Below, in pieces: positions 23,220 to 35,040 of a DNA stretch of 64,000 nt (positions are counted from its first letter, which is position 1; each line of letters starts with the position of its first letter). The stretch is from positions 30,402,040 to 30,466,039 of the forward strand of contig OZ024936.1 in assembly GCA_964017235.1 (NCBI GenBank). The letters run 5' to 3'. Source of the DNA: Sabellastarte sp. h YS-2021 (Eukaryota; Annelida; Polychaeta; Sabellida; Sabellidae). The translations under genes and the position numbers were made by a program. The notes under the pieces are model-generated. The model worked only from the letters and a program-made list of their open reading frames with translations. It was not told where the DNA came from and made no database searches.

Positions 23220-24495
23220 CAAAATTAGAGGGGGGATATTTGCATTTTATCACTGTTGAAACTAGAGTATTGCTTCTCAAAAGAAAAACAAATTGTTTTT
23301 GCACAGCAAAACTGTTATGTTTTTGCATTTTACGCAGAAATTCAAGATGGCCGCCAAAAATGGCAGGAAAACAATTTTTTTGGAAAAGTCGCCAGTAGAC
23401 TCTGGAGATACCCTGTGGGTCAAAAATGTTGTTGAAATTGCTCAATCTTCAACCGTTTCCAAGATAAATGTGTTTTTAAGTTTTATGTTGAAATTAAAGA
23501 TGGCTGCCAAAATTGGCGGGAAAATGATTTTTTTGGAAAATTTACCGGTAGACTCTTTAGTTACCCCATGGGCCAAAAATTTTGTCGAAAACGCTCTATC
23601 TCGCACCGTTTCCAAGATAAATGCATTATTGCGTTTTACGCGGTAATTGAAGATGGCCGCAAAAATGGCGGGAAAATGATTTTTAGGAAAAGTCTCCAGT
23701 AGACTCAGGATATACCCTGCATGTCAAAAGTTGCATCAAAATCACTCTATCTCACACCGTTTCTGAAATAAATGCATTTTTTAGTTTTACACAGAAATTT
23801 ATGATGGCTGCCAAAAATGGCGTGCAAAATGATTTTTGGGAAAAGTTGCCAGTAGGTACTGCAGATACCCTGTGGGTCAAAAATTTTATCAAAATTGCTC
23901 TATCTCGCACAATTTCTGAGATTAGTGTGTTTTTGAGTTTTACACAGAAATTCAAGATGGCCGCCAAAAATGGTGGGAAAATTGTTTTGAGAAAAGTGGC
24001 CAGTAGGCTCTGCAGATACCCTGTGAGTTAAAAATCTAATCAAAACTGCTCTATCTCGTACCATTTCTGAGATATTAATGATTTTTCATTTTCAGCTTTA
24101 AGAAAAATCACGGTGTTTATATAAACATTAATAAGTTGGTCATTTTGTACTGGATCACTTCCGAAAGTTAATGATTTTCAGACATCTATATAACAAACCT
24201 ACTTGAAAAATTTCTTGAGAATAGATGAAGTGCTTTTTAAGTTATCATCCGGACAAGCACACCACTTTGAAAAACATGTTTTTGGTCATGTAACTTCTCT
24301 GATTGGTTGAAATGTCATGACACCATATTCAGAAATTTTTTCCAGGGCTACTGCATACATTTGGTAAATTTGAAAAGAATCCACCCAGTGGTTGCTGAGC
24401 TATAGGCAATAGAAAATGCAGGAGCTGGCGGACCCACTCTCTCTCCCCTCTCCCCTAAATACAAACAAGCATCCCTTGCGGGACGCTTAATTATG
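23220..24495. mobile_element. Family C repeat element with 153-bp tandem core
   Basis: Five tandem units (23290-24085): the GATGG word sits at 23346, 23499, 23652, 23803 and 23956, periods 151-153. Each unit contains AAGATGGCCGCCAAAAATGG followed by GCGGGAAAA, then a variable CGCTCTATCTCGCACCGTTT block. The right arm ends at about 24470-24488 in an imperfect hairpin GCATCCC-TTGC-GGGACGC. Tandem core plus terminal hairpin parallels families A and B. ORFs through the core (e.g. 23293-23646) arise because 153 is a multiple of three. Confidence 0.75.
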
Positions 24496-24549
24496 TCAAA
24501 ATGTTGTATCCCCATGGGTAGAGAAACAGAGTTTCCTGACAGGGTAATA

Positions 24550-24740
24550 CCATATTTTTTCAAAATATGGCCCGGGTGTTTATTACTTTCAAATTGCATC
24601 AGATCAGGCATTAAATTGAACCAGGCGTTCTTTTGAAATACAAAAACAGTGTTGTAAATTGTAAACAGTGTGCTTGGTACCAGGCGTTAATTTGAACCAG
24701 GCGTTTCTTTGAACCTGGGCATTATTTTGGGAATTTACGG
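24550..24740. mobile_element. TA-flanked MITE (Tc1/mariner-like)
   Basis: A 191-bp element flanked by TA on both sides. The left end CCATATTTTTTCAAAATATG then GCCCGGGTG pairs with the complement of the right end CCGTAAATTCCCAAAATAAT then GCCCAGGTTC. Internal AACCAGGCGTT words repeat. It has no coding capacity. Superfamily is inferred from TA flanks and size. Confidence 0.6.
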
Positions 24741-24742
24741 TA

Positions 24743-25256
24743 CATATGTGTGACCTTACATTTTGACTGGCCCCTGAATGTCATCAGGCAAATATTAGCT
24801 ACTTGAGAGACAGGACATGGGGTAGAGAATTTTTAATAAAATCCAGACAGTAATAAAACACTCCTAATTGTCGGATGTGTAATATATGCTTGGACAAAAA
24901 ACATCCCATTTGACTAGATAATTTGATGAATTTGTCACCAGCACATCACAATTACTGGGCTATTGAAATTATTGAAGATCCTTATTTTTTAAATTGAGGC
25001 TGTTGTTTAACTTAATGTTTAACTTTTATTTCTTTATGTCTGGACAAGTGGACCTATAAGAAAGGAGGAAGTTCATGATTCAATAAGTGTTAAAAACCTT
25101 ATTGAAAACTATGGATAAGTAAAGGTTTATAAATTGTACATATGGGATGGGAATGTCAAATTATGTAATCTTTTAACTTTAGATATTCCCCTTTCAGTTT
25201 CATATTTTCATATTATTTTATACTGTATGTCTGAATAAATTCATCATAATGGTCAT
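24743..25256. other. No gene seen
   Basis: AT-rich unique sequence. Confidence 0.5.
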
Positions 25257-26476
25257 TCGGTATTACTATTGTTCCTGGCCGTTTTGAAACCCTGGCCGTT
25301 TCAAAACGGCCAAATTATTTACTTGGCCTTTTTGAAACCTTCCTTGGTTTTGAAACGGCCTGGCCAGTACAAAACCTGGTTTCAAAATGACCAAATCAAA
25401 AACCTGGCCATTTTGAAACCTCACCTGATTTCTAAATTTTTCTATAGCATGTGTTTTTGTGTGAACTTCAAATCTGTCCTTTGATTATAAAAATAATTTC
25501 CTGAGCAGGGATTTTCTATAATCATAACTTGTGGAGTAGGTACTCAGGTATGGGGGTAGCTACAGTTAACCTGTGATCTTTTACTTGAAAAGATTTCTTT
25601 AAACAAATTGTATTTTGTTGTTGTACTGTATCATAAAAATTATCTATCTCATCAATCTATCTGCATGAAGGTGCTGTATATTTAAACCTGTTTGTTTGAC
25701 TTGCCAGATTAATTAATAAGCCCATAAAGAAGCCATGATAAATATTAGCTCTGTGATGTTGATTTGGTTACCATTGATTGTCAGAAGTGCTTAATTGGAT
25801 TTATTCCTATTGTTGCAGCTCTCTTTTAATGTTGATTTGTTTCACTTACATATTAGTGGGCTGTTTAAAAGATAAATATGAAAGGTTAAACAAATTCACA
25901 TAACAGGAAGATCAATCAAGGAGAGATTTATTGTTTGACTTTTCAAAGAATTATAGTAGATGAACTAGAATACATTTGCTTTTTGGCACCTTCTTCACTT
26001 AATCTTACTCAGTTAATACTGACATACAATTGTAATGATTTGCTATTATTATTACTTTAAAAGATATATCTTGATGTTGATTTGTTTCATTTGCATATGG
26101 GTGGGGTGCATGAAAGGGATTAGTGATAAAATATTATTTAATTCTATTTCATTTTACGCTTCCTTCTTTTTTTCCTTCTTAATATTGATATACATTAACA
26201 ACTATGCATTTTATAAAAAGTTTTTGTATGCACTAATAAATGTTGTTGTTGCTTCACAATAAACCAAATGCAGTTCTAATAAATATATAAGTTTTTATTG
26301 TATTAGAACTGTTACACTTAAAAGCAACAAAACAAACCTGTCCACTAATGTCAAACTGGTGAGGTATCAAAACGGCCAAGAGGAAAAGTTGGCCGTTTCG
26401 AAATGGCCATTTCTAAACGGCCGTGGCTATTTCGAAACAGCCAAAGGTTTTGAAACGGCAAGTAACACTATCATTA
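25257..26476. mobile_element. Foldback-like element with palindromic GGCCGTTTTGAAAC ends
   Basis: The left zone (25270-25425) and right zone (26365-26465) consist of repeated GGCCGTTTTGAAAC and its inverse; a tight pair is at 25277-25290 and 25298-25311. The zones are themselves inverted relative to each other: left GGCCATTTTGAAACCTCACC matches the complement of the right GGCCGTTTTGATACCTCACC. The 940-bp middle is AT-rich with a direct repeat TGTTGATTTGTTTCA (near 25831 and 26075). No transposase. This resembles foldback or long-TIR MITE organisation; the family is unknown to me. Confidence 0.65.
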
Positions 26477-27401
26477 TTAATATTCATGTGTCGATACACA
26501 GATATCTAACATCTAGGTGGATGTCTAGGGGTCGATTTTGAAAAGCTCAGTAATTTTCAGGATGCCTATTACATGGGGGGGGGGGGGGGTGTGCTGATTT
26601 GACACTTTGACTAGGGTGTTTCCTGATGGGACACTTTGGCAACTGGTCGATTTGACAAGGTTAACTTTTTCTGGAACACGATTTGACAACTGGTTGACTT
26701 GACTTTGATTCTTGCAAATTCTCCAAGCATCTCCAAACATTTACGAATTATAAAATCATACGCCATGAACATGTACCATGTAACTTTTTAATTTTAATCT
26801 GTATAAATTTAACGTGGCTTCTTTAACACGTGGTAAACGTGGAATGTATTTCATGAAAGGAAATGATTACATATTATCTGCTCAAAAATGTCACTAGCCT
26901 TGTTTAATGCTCCAATTTGTACCAAATTTTAAATATTTACACGTGTTTTCGATATTCATAAGTTAGTAGGAGATATAAGCTCATCAAACGTGTAAAGCCA
27001 ACCATATGTAAGAGTACGTTATATGAAAGGAAACTTCATTATCTGAACTGTAAAGGTTTCCATGAATAAAACAAACTTAATGCTTTGTCAAGGCAAGGGC
27101 GTCACATATAATAGACAGTTATATAGAACATTAATCTCACATCCTGCTCACACCTGTTGGGTTGATATAAATATCTTTTATATTTCATATTTTCAAGTTA
27201 TTTTGATTGAGAATGAGTCAGTGACTTTTGCAAAAGAAGAGCTCTAATGTTATCGGCAGTTAGTCCCACATCCTTGGAACCGTAACAGAAAAATATCTGT
27301 CACCAAATGTAAGTTCTAATCCACTGCGCATTGTCAAACTAAGTACCAACTTTCCCAATTTAGATTGAGGGCTGGAGTCAAACCAACATCCTGTTTGGAA
27401 G
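26477..27401. other. No gene; G15 run and a short shared repeat
   Basis: A run of 15 G lies at 26575-26589. The following 130 bp (GCTGATTTGACACTTTGACT, ACTGGTCGATTTGACAAGG) resemble, in inverse orientation, 54960-55100. The remainder is AT-rich unique sequence. Confidence 0.55.
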
Positions 27402-27640
27402 ATTTATTTATTTATTTTCTTGGGGTTTAACATTGGTTTCAACACTGTACAAGTGATATCACGACAGGTAGTTTTGTGGGCAGAGGAAACCAGTACATAC
27501 AGTTGATAAAGGTTTTGCACTGTAAGCTGCCGACCATGGATAAGCAACTACTAACTTTCCCACATAAGGACTTGGGTTTGAACCGCCGACCTAAGAGTTG
27601 AGAGGCGAGTGTGATACCACTGTGCCACCATGGCCCCTCC
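27402..27640 (-). mobile_element. tRNA-derived SINE family S2
   Basis: Well-preserved minus-strand copy: (TTTA)n tail at the left, GTTTCAACACTGTACAAGTG, TATCACGACAGGTAG, GGCAGAGGAAACCAGTACAT, and a tRNA-like head with box-B complement (GGGTTTGAACCG) near 27572 and GTGCCACCATGGCCCC near 27621. Confidence 0.8.
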
Positions 27641-28631
27641 CTATTTGCTAGAAGGTGAGTATCAAACACTTGTACCACCTTCTCTTCAAGAACTGTACAT
27701 GATAATCACCCCAAACTAATTTCTGTGAAAACGTAGAGCCTCCATCCAGGCTAGCCTACAGGTTGAAATTTACCAGACAGAATGAAGCGGAATATTGTAC
27801 ACCGCAACAGTATCTACTCCACTAATTTGTGTCCCATTAGATGCATTTGATAATGGGGGTGATTTTGGTGAAAAGTTGACAGCTATATGTATAGGGGACA
27901 TTATAGTTCTATCTTATTTTTATGGTCAATTATGTAACTAGTGTGAGATCACAGGTCCTCCAAGTGTTATTTGTATCCAGGTAACGTCTGGCCATAACGT
28001 TGAAAAAGTTCAACTTTTTGAAGTTGTTGTTTCAGACCTATTCACCTATCAGTTTTTGTTGCATGTCAGCAATTTTAGCTGTAGTTTATCTTGCATTCAG
28101 CAATATTCAATACAATAATACATGAAACAGTTTTAAAAGTGAAGCACTGGGTTTCTTGACCATCCAGAAAGAGCCTGTTAATTCCACCCTGTAAAACTAT
28201 CCATTGTTATATGACTTTGTAATCTGTTGCAAGTCTGTGAGGCTTAAATAACAGAAAAGCTGAATCAAGTGATTGTAGTGATTTCTGCATGATTGCAATG
28301 TGGCATAAAATGTATGAATATTTTAGTGGTTGTGGAATAATATAATAAGCAAAAATATTCCAAATTATTGCAATTGGTTTGTTACTGAAAAAGAGGAAAG
28401 AATCTTGATAATATAACATTTTTGTTTAATTAATAATAAACACTTAATAAGCCATTTAACTGTATTATACATAGCATAATGTTGGGATATTTAAACAATT
28501 TTACTCGTATTCATATAGTTAAATTTTGAGAGTTTATTGAGCTTGTCTTTTTCACATTTTTTCAGGTCAGGTTAAACTCTGTAGTGTGGACACTCAATCC
28601 GGATTGAGATGAATCTGGTTTAATCTGCTTC
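27641..28631. other. No gene seen
   Basis: AT-rich unique sequence. A palindromic TCAATCCGGATTGA precedes the 37-bp array. Confidence 0.5.
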
Positions 28632-28817
28632 AACACTAAATCCTTGTCAACTGGGATTGCAGTATGAACTCCACCAATTCTCGTCAACTTGGATTGTAGT
28701 GTGAACTCCACCAATCCCTGTCAACTGGGATTGTAGTGTGAACTCCACCAATCCTTGTCAACTTGGATTGTAGTGTGAACTCCACCAATCCTTGTCAACT
28801 TGGATTGTAGAGTGAAC
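28632..28817. repeat. 37-bp minisatellite, about five units
   Basis: Units begin CTCCACCAATCCTTGTCAAC and continue TTGGATTGTAGTGTGAA; starts at 28669, 28706, 28743 and 28780, with a diverged unit before them. Each unit holds an AATCC...GGATT inverted pair. Confidence 0.9.
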
Positions 28818-30563
28818 AGGAGGGAAGAATCAGAATCGTGGTATTTTGAGTCTTACTGGATCTAGAATTATTGTGACTGTGAGCATAAAAACTGAAACTC
28901 ACCCATCAGTGTTACTAAGCTAACTGAAACAGTCTTGGTGTTGTTACAAAGTATTGTTAATACGTTTACATGCAGGCAAAACATCTTAATTAATCGCATG
29001 TTTGTAGCCGACATAAATCCCTGCAGTGGTTTTAAGTAAATATAATTGTTACGAAGGATTCTGTAGATAAATATTTGAAATGCACAAAAATCTAGCATTT
29101 AATACTTTGAAATGGGCTGTTCTTTAGGTAAAAAATGTCTGCAAAACTGTTAATATTAAAATAACAATTAAAATAACATAGTTAATATAACTAACACACA
29201 TTCCTTATTGTCAGTATTATAAAATTTATAGCCACAGTTTAAATGTTAACCTATTTACCAATTTTGTGACCTGAATGTTACAATAAGCAAAATTTATATT
29301 AATTTCGTCTGTCTTTTATTTACTTGATTCTTCATATTCTTGTTAAAAATCCACTCACTTTTAAGTTTATCAATTTTAGTTTAAACATACTTACTATTAA
29401 ATACTTCAATTATCGCCCTCTATCCTTGGGTTTTTTTTCACACAAAATCACAAAAAAGGTGTTTTAAAATTACATTTTCAAACCATTTCAAATCCAATCC
29501 AAATCCATTTATATTTCCAAGTAAGTTTACACGTTAAACCTCTCCAAGATGAAAAAGCGCCATATAATCTCTATATCTCTATGTAAACTGCCAAACTTTC
29601 AAAACTTATTCCAGCATAGTAAAAATAAACCAAGAAATAAAAACAAAAACTGTGCTGTCGAGGACCCCGCAGAAAGTGGGAGCAATGTAACCACATCCAC
29701 CAATCAGAGTGAGAGATGTTGTGATTTTAGGAGCTGTGTGTTTGTGTTGTTGCAAACTGTGATTCTCTTCATACCACGAGACACTTATGTGACTGTTAGC
29801 CTTGCCAGTAGGCGCTGAATTATTTATTTTATAAAGTGTGAAATTCAATTGCGAGAAAAGTACCCTTCATTTTACCTCAACTCAATGGTCATGCTGCTGT
29901 GGTGTTTTAAGTTATACAGGCATATTTAAAGTGAGGCTACATGCACTAACATTATTATTCTTAAGAAATCTTAAAAGTGAAAAAAAAAACTTCTTGAAGA
30001 ACAGTGATTTCTAAATTTCTGGAAATCGTAAGAAAAAAATAATAATGATTTTTATAAAGTCACTTTATAACTGATTAGTTTGATTTGCATTATTTATAAA
30101 GTGTCAAATTGAAGTAAGTAAAGTAAGGCTAATTTTTATACCACAGTAGCTTTAAAACTGTATGTGACTTTTTATGTATCTTGTTGGTCTTGGATTTTAT
30201 AATAACACAATAAAAGTAGCCTTACCAGACCTTGTTTTTGAGTACATATGTACTTCAATTTAATAATGGGCCACAATGTCTTCTTTATCACACTTGAACA
30301 GTTATTATCGATACCAGAGTGAATGTTATGTTGGGTCGGTAATTTATCATCAGTTTTACCCCACTGACAAGGGTAAATCCTTTTGTCTATATTGTGGGCA
30401 GTGGCAATGACTTCCCACAAATGCAGTTACTATCCATGATCCTAATGTCGCAAAATACATCCTTCTCGCATTACTGATTCTACCAATAGTTTATGCTTTC
30501 ATTTGTTAGTTTGATTCTCTGACTGTCTACATTGTTTGTTATTATTTTGTGTTGGCTTATGCT
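28818..30563. other. No assignable gene; GC-richer block at 29640-29820
   Basis: Mostly AT-rich. The block 29640-29820 is open in frames on both strands and has a CCAAT word (CACCAATCAGAG). It might be an exon or a promoter, but splice sites on either strand are weak, so I make no call. Confidence 0.35.
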
Positions 30564-30902
30564 CTGCCACTGTGGCCTAGCGGGTAAAACACATATCTAG
30601 GAACTCAGAGGACGTGGGTTCAAACCCAAGTACAGCCAGATACAGATAGTGGCATGGATGACCACTTAATGTGGCGGTCCTCTGTCATTGGGTCCTATCC
30701 CCAGTGGCAGGCTAAAGAACCTCAAGGACGTTGATAAATGGTCATACTTGAGCCTCTATTTTCCAGTTTGGGGAATGTCAGTTACTTGTGAGTTGGGGCT
30801 GTACCTGTGCAGTCGGATTGGTTAAATAGCGCTTTGAGTCCAGTAGTATATGGAGATATTGCGCTGAGTATAAATACACAATGCAATACAAATACAATAC
30901 AA
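30564..30902 (+). mobile_element. tRNA-derived SINE family S1 (LINE-tailed)
   Basis: Complete-looking copy: tRNA-like head with box A TGGCCTAGCGGGTA and box B GGTTCAAACCC (30617-30627), a core around CCTCAAGGACGTTGATAAAT, then a tail GCGCTTTGAGTCC ... GGAGATATTGCGCTGA ending in an (AATAC)n run. The tail resembles the 3' ends of the LINEs at 18.8, 46.8 and 55.1 kb. Confidence 0.85.
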
Positions 30903-32282
30903 TTATGCTACGACTTTGTTAAGATAACACCATTGTTGATAATATGTGAATGTTTTTTTATATAATTATCCTTTAATACTTTCTATATGTAGTAATAAAT
31001 GGTTTGTTTCTTAAGAAATAATAAATGTTTAATGGTAATCATATTATTGTCTTTATGACTCTAATGATTAGCTAAAAGCCAACTGAAGTCAATTCCAATC
31101 AGCACCTCACCCATATTATCAACACTTTGTGAGACAATACCTTTGATCAAGACAAGGGGAATCACTTTCTTGATGGGGAGACACTATTTTGCTGCAACAT
31201 TCTGCACCCCCTAATCCCCCTACTGTTTGGTATGCAAAATGTTGCAGAAAAATAATTCATCCCAAAAAGATCAAAGGAGGGGGGATACACTATTTATGTG
31301 GATGCATTACATCTCGTTGCACCGGACTCCAGTCATACACTGGACACAAACGCACACACAGAAATCCCCTTTTTTCAAAAATCCCATTTAAATAATTTTT
31401 CATCCTGGCCATGCTGTGTGATTATGCAGCATGTGAATTGTATTACAACATGGCGATACTCAGCTCTCTTGCGTTCTATGGGGGCTTTCTAGTAATACTT
31501 TATATTTAGGCTAATCTTTCGCTGCATTAAACACATATTTAATTACCAACTCTAATTACATTGTGTACCACTACATATATTCGTAATTTATGGTCTGTTA
31601 TTTTTCCATCTTGCCCGGGATATTTTTAGCCTTGTGCTGGCTAGCTTTTGTACCTAGAATAATTTTTAAACATATGCAAAAGGATTGATATTTATAAACA
31701 TTCGTAGATATTAAAATACATGAGCTTATCTCTCTGTCTTAATCAGAGTAAGCTACAACAATGTAGCTTTGTTAAAAACACTGAAAGTTTTTTTCTTGAA
31801 TTAACTAATAACTAGTATAAACTGGAAAGGCTAACGTGTCGGTCAGATGTGTAAAATGAGGGTAGCACTGCCCCTCCCGCAGAGATTTCTATCAGAGACA
31901 AAATCACTAGCCTTGTTAAGTTGTAGTTAGCGCTTGTGTTTTATTTATAAAGCTATAATTATATATTTCTCGGGCTTTACTGCATATCTCCAGACGCCCT
32001 TTTGACCATCCTGCAAAGAAAAATACAAATACACAGAATTCAAAGGCTGGGTAAACAGAACCGGGAGTGCTTTCAACTTTTAGATAAATATGTCTATGTT
32101 TCAAACTTATTTTCAAACCAGTTTCCAATAAATATAAATGGCACAACTTTTAACATTCAATTGTATCTTTCAATCATAGGCCTTTAGATTAAATGTTGTA
32201 AAATATATTTTTACATAGGATTAGATTTTAACAGAAAAAAAATGTCCTTTGCTTATATGCATTAAAGTTGCCTTGTGGTAAT
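30903..32282. other. No gene; one small ORF in strong start context
   Basis: At 31450-31508 AACATGGCG begins MAILSSLAFYGGFLVILYI then stop, a 19-residue hydrophobic peptide. It could be the start of a membrane-protein exon (a GTAATA follows residue 14) or chance. The rest is AT-rich. Confidence 0.25.
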
Positions 32283-32294
32283 AACTAGTTTGAA

Positions 32295-32738
32295 AAAGAT
32301 TCAAAAATGCGAATGAGCTGTAGTCCTCTTAAAGAACATCTTGCACATAATTTACATGTTATAGAAAATTCAACTTGTGACTGTGGCCTTTCGGTAGAAA
32401 ACAATTCTCATTTTCTTTTAGAATGCAGACTATATACTCCACATAGGCAGTCAATGCTTAACAAGTTACAAGTTTTACCGACAATAACCACTGATTTTCT
32501 TTTATATGGAGATTATAACTTGACTTTTGAACAAAACAAGGTAGTTTTTGAAGCAGTACAAGAATTTTTAAAGGAATCTGGGCGGTTTTCATAGTTTTAT
32601 ATTAGCCACATGTCCACACCTTCATCATCATTATCATCTATTCATATTCTTTTGTAAATAGTTCTTCCTGCGAGAAGGCTTATTATAATCTTTGTGGATT
32701 TTGCCTGATTGCTTCAATAAAATATTGTTTATGAAAAA
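32295..32738 (+). mobile_element. Young 5'-truncated LINE tail with target duplication
   Basis: A 3'-terminal LINE fragment flanked by AACTAGTTTGAA on both sides (32283-32294 and 32739-32750). It encodes the last 95 residues of a LINE polyprotein without interruption. The C-x-C...H...C motif reads CDCGLSVENNSHFLLEC, followed by FEAVQEFLKESGRF and a stop. A 3' untranslated part with CAATAAA and a short A-run follows. The intact frame and perfect duplication suggest a recent insertion. The family differs from the CR1/L2-like LINEs elsewhere in the window. Confidence 0.85.
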
Positions 32739-32750
32739 AACTAGTTTGAA

Positions 32751-34386
32751 GTAATTCATTCGAGCTTGCACATATAATAAAAAAAATTGCCCGAGTGACA
32801 AATATTTTTTTAAATTTTATGGTAAGAGATTAAAATACACAATCAAACTTTGTCTGTTATATTTCGAGAGATAAAATTTTAAAATATACGTCACAAGAGT
32901 TATTTTACATTTGTCTCATTTATTGTCAGTAATAAGTAAAAGAACTCTATATTATCCTCTTACGTACTGCAAAAAATCATTTGTGAAGCATAGTAAAGGG
33001 AGTCAGTGACTATAAAAAACTTAACTTTACATTTATCAGCTATATCTGCTTATCTTTTATTGCAACAGAATAACCTGAAGCTCTGTGATCTTACTTACAT
33101 ATAAATATTAGTCGGTTCTAATTATTAAAAGAAAAAGAATCTGCACTTGTTTGGTCAAATTAGGCAAAGGATATCCATACATATTTTTGGGGAATAAACA
33201 AATTAATTGTGAACAGTCCTTACTTTTTAGTTCTAAGGTAATATTTTTCGCATGGGGAGCAATAAATGTGGAACAATTTGAGTGGCCTATTATTTCTGTG
33301 CTGAACATGTATCAACCTAAAAACGACTAGCATGAGATATTGATTCCATTCCCTTCTTTTCTGTTTTATATAGCTTTTCCATATGCCAGACCTACGCAAA
33401 ACGATTTGCTTGTAAATCTTGCTATATAGTGATCATGGGAACTTATAGTGTTTTGATTGTCATTGTTTCTTAAAATGAGACCAATTCAACTGGTGAAGTA
33501 TGCTACCTTAAAATGCTCATATCTCTGGTTGCACCTGAGTGGTCAGTCACTGAAAATCCACTGTTTTAAAATAGAAAAATAATATCTTAATTTAATATAT
33601 TTTTAGCTGTTTCACAAAAATGTCTTTTTAAAAGATAATTCTTGTTACATACTTACTCGTTACATGTTTACTATGCACATTTTGACTGATTTGCTTTTTA
33701 TGTGTCTATTTTATTTGTCAGCTTACTTTTTACTTGATTTATATGGTTCCTGAAAGATTGGGACTTAATTGCTTTTAGTTTACCACATACAGAAAACTGA
33801 CTCATTCCCTACGCCTCCGCATCCACAGAGGTCAATCAATCAAGGTCATGTCCTTCTCATGAGGAAATTAAATAGCAAAGCTAGAAAATATTAAATTCTC
33901 ACTCTACACCATATTTGGTGGGACCAAAGATATGTTATCTGTTTCAGATTAAGCTTACTTTTATTCGCAAGTCATTAGATATAATTTATTGTTTCATACA
34001 GTTTATGGTCACATGGCCTACCATCACAGCAGATGCATTTAGCATAAAGATGGTATCTATTTATGATTTCTTCAATAATTGATGAAGCTCGGTCTGCTTT
34101 TAATTTTTTCATTTTTCAATAGTTTGGCACCTGAAGAGGAAAGTCTGTTTTATAATGATAGATATAATCAGTTGGTGTTTTACTCTTAACGATGTATTTT
34201 TGTATGTACAGCAAAAACCCAGTTAACTGTCCATTTCATAAAATCATCTCTCAATAATATTTTAAGAAATCTACTTTTTGCTCTTTTAACAGATTTGAAG
34301 CATTTTTAATCCACCATCACAATAGTTTGCAATTACTATTGCAATTACAATTTCAATGTTGAAATCTATGTTACTTGAGCAGAGAC
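32751..34386. other. No gene seen
   Basis: AT-rich unique sequence with no recognised repeats. Confidence 0.5.
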
Positions 34387-35040
34387 TTATTATCTCCCCG
34401 CCTATGGCCAAAGGCCATGGTCAGGAGATTATAAAATGCCTTCCGTCCGTGTGTCAGTCTGTGCGTCCGGTCATCACATTTTTACATAAACCTTAATATC
34501 TTATTCATTATATAAGATATCTTCACCAAATTTCCAGGGAATGTCTATGGCTATGAAAACCTGTCTCTGCTAAATTTTAGCATTATTTTGAAAAACGTAA
34601 TGGCCGCCATAACTAATTGTTTAAAAATCATAAAGGTTCTCTAAAGCTTGAAATAATCCAGCTAGCTTCATCCAATTTCCACAAAAGCTATATGTCTAGA
34701 ATAGCTAGTCTGATAGTAATTTAGGCCTAGTTTAAAAAAACAAAATGGCCGCCATATCACATGTTTAATGTCAAATGGGGTTATCCTATTTAAAAGACCT
34801 TATATCTCCCCTAATATTGCTCCTAAAGGTTTGGAATGTGAAAATAACCTGTAGGAACTCATGGCCTGGGAATCTTTTCCAGGTGTCGAATTTGACTTTT
34901 GACCCCTGCTTCAAGGTTAAATTGGGTCGTCACACTAAAACATTCTTATTTCTCCCTTATTATTGTGCTATGGCTTCAGAATGTAAAGACAGACCATGAA
35001 AACCGAAGGCTATGGTTGAGAGATGTTAAATGCCTTCTAT
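34387..35040 (+). repeat. Family B interspersed repeat, copy 3
   Basis: Starts with the terminal hairpin (ATCTCCCCGCCTATGGCCAA ... GGAGATTATAAAATGCCTT) and the GTCCGT microsatellite. The AATGGCCGCCAT modules and CTCCTAAAGGTTTGGAATGT follow. A second, degraded hairpin module (CCGAAGGCTATGGTTGAGAG) near 35005 marks an internal duplication or the far end. Confidence 0.75.

Noticed and set aside
23293-23646. 117-codon ORF and similar ORF at 23801-24031
   Set aside because: Artefact of 153-bp tandem units, a multiple of three.
29549-29848. Exon on either strand at 29.6-29.85 kb
   Set aside because: Open frames on both strands and weak splice sites; no way to choose.
30565-30640. Possible functional tRNA gene
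   Set aside because: Box A and box B are present but no complete cloverleaf is evident and the sequence is the head of a repeated SINE.
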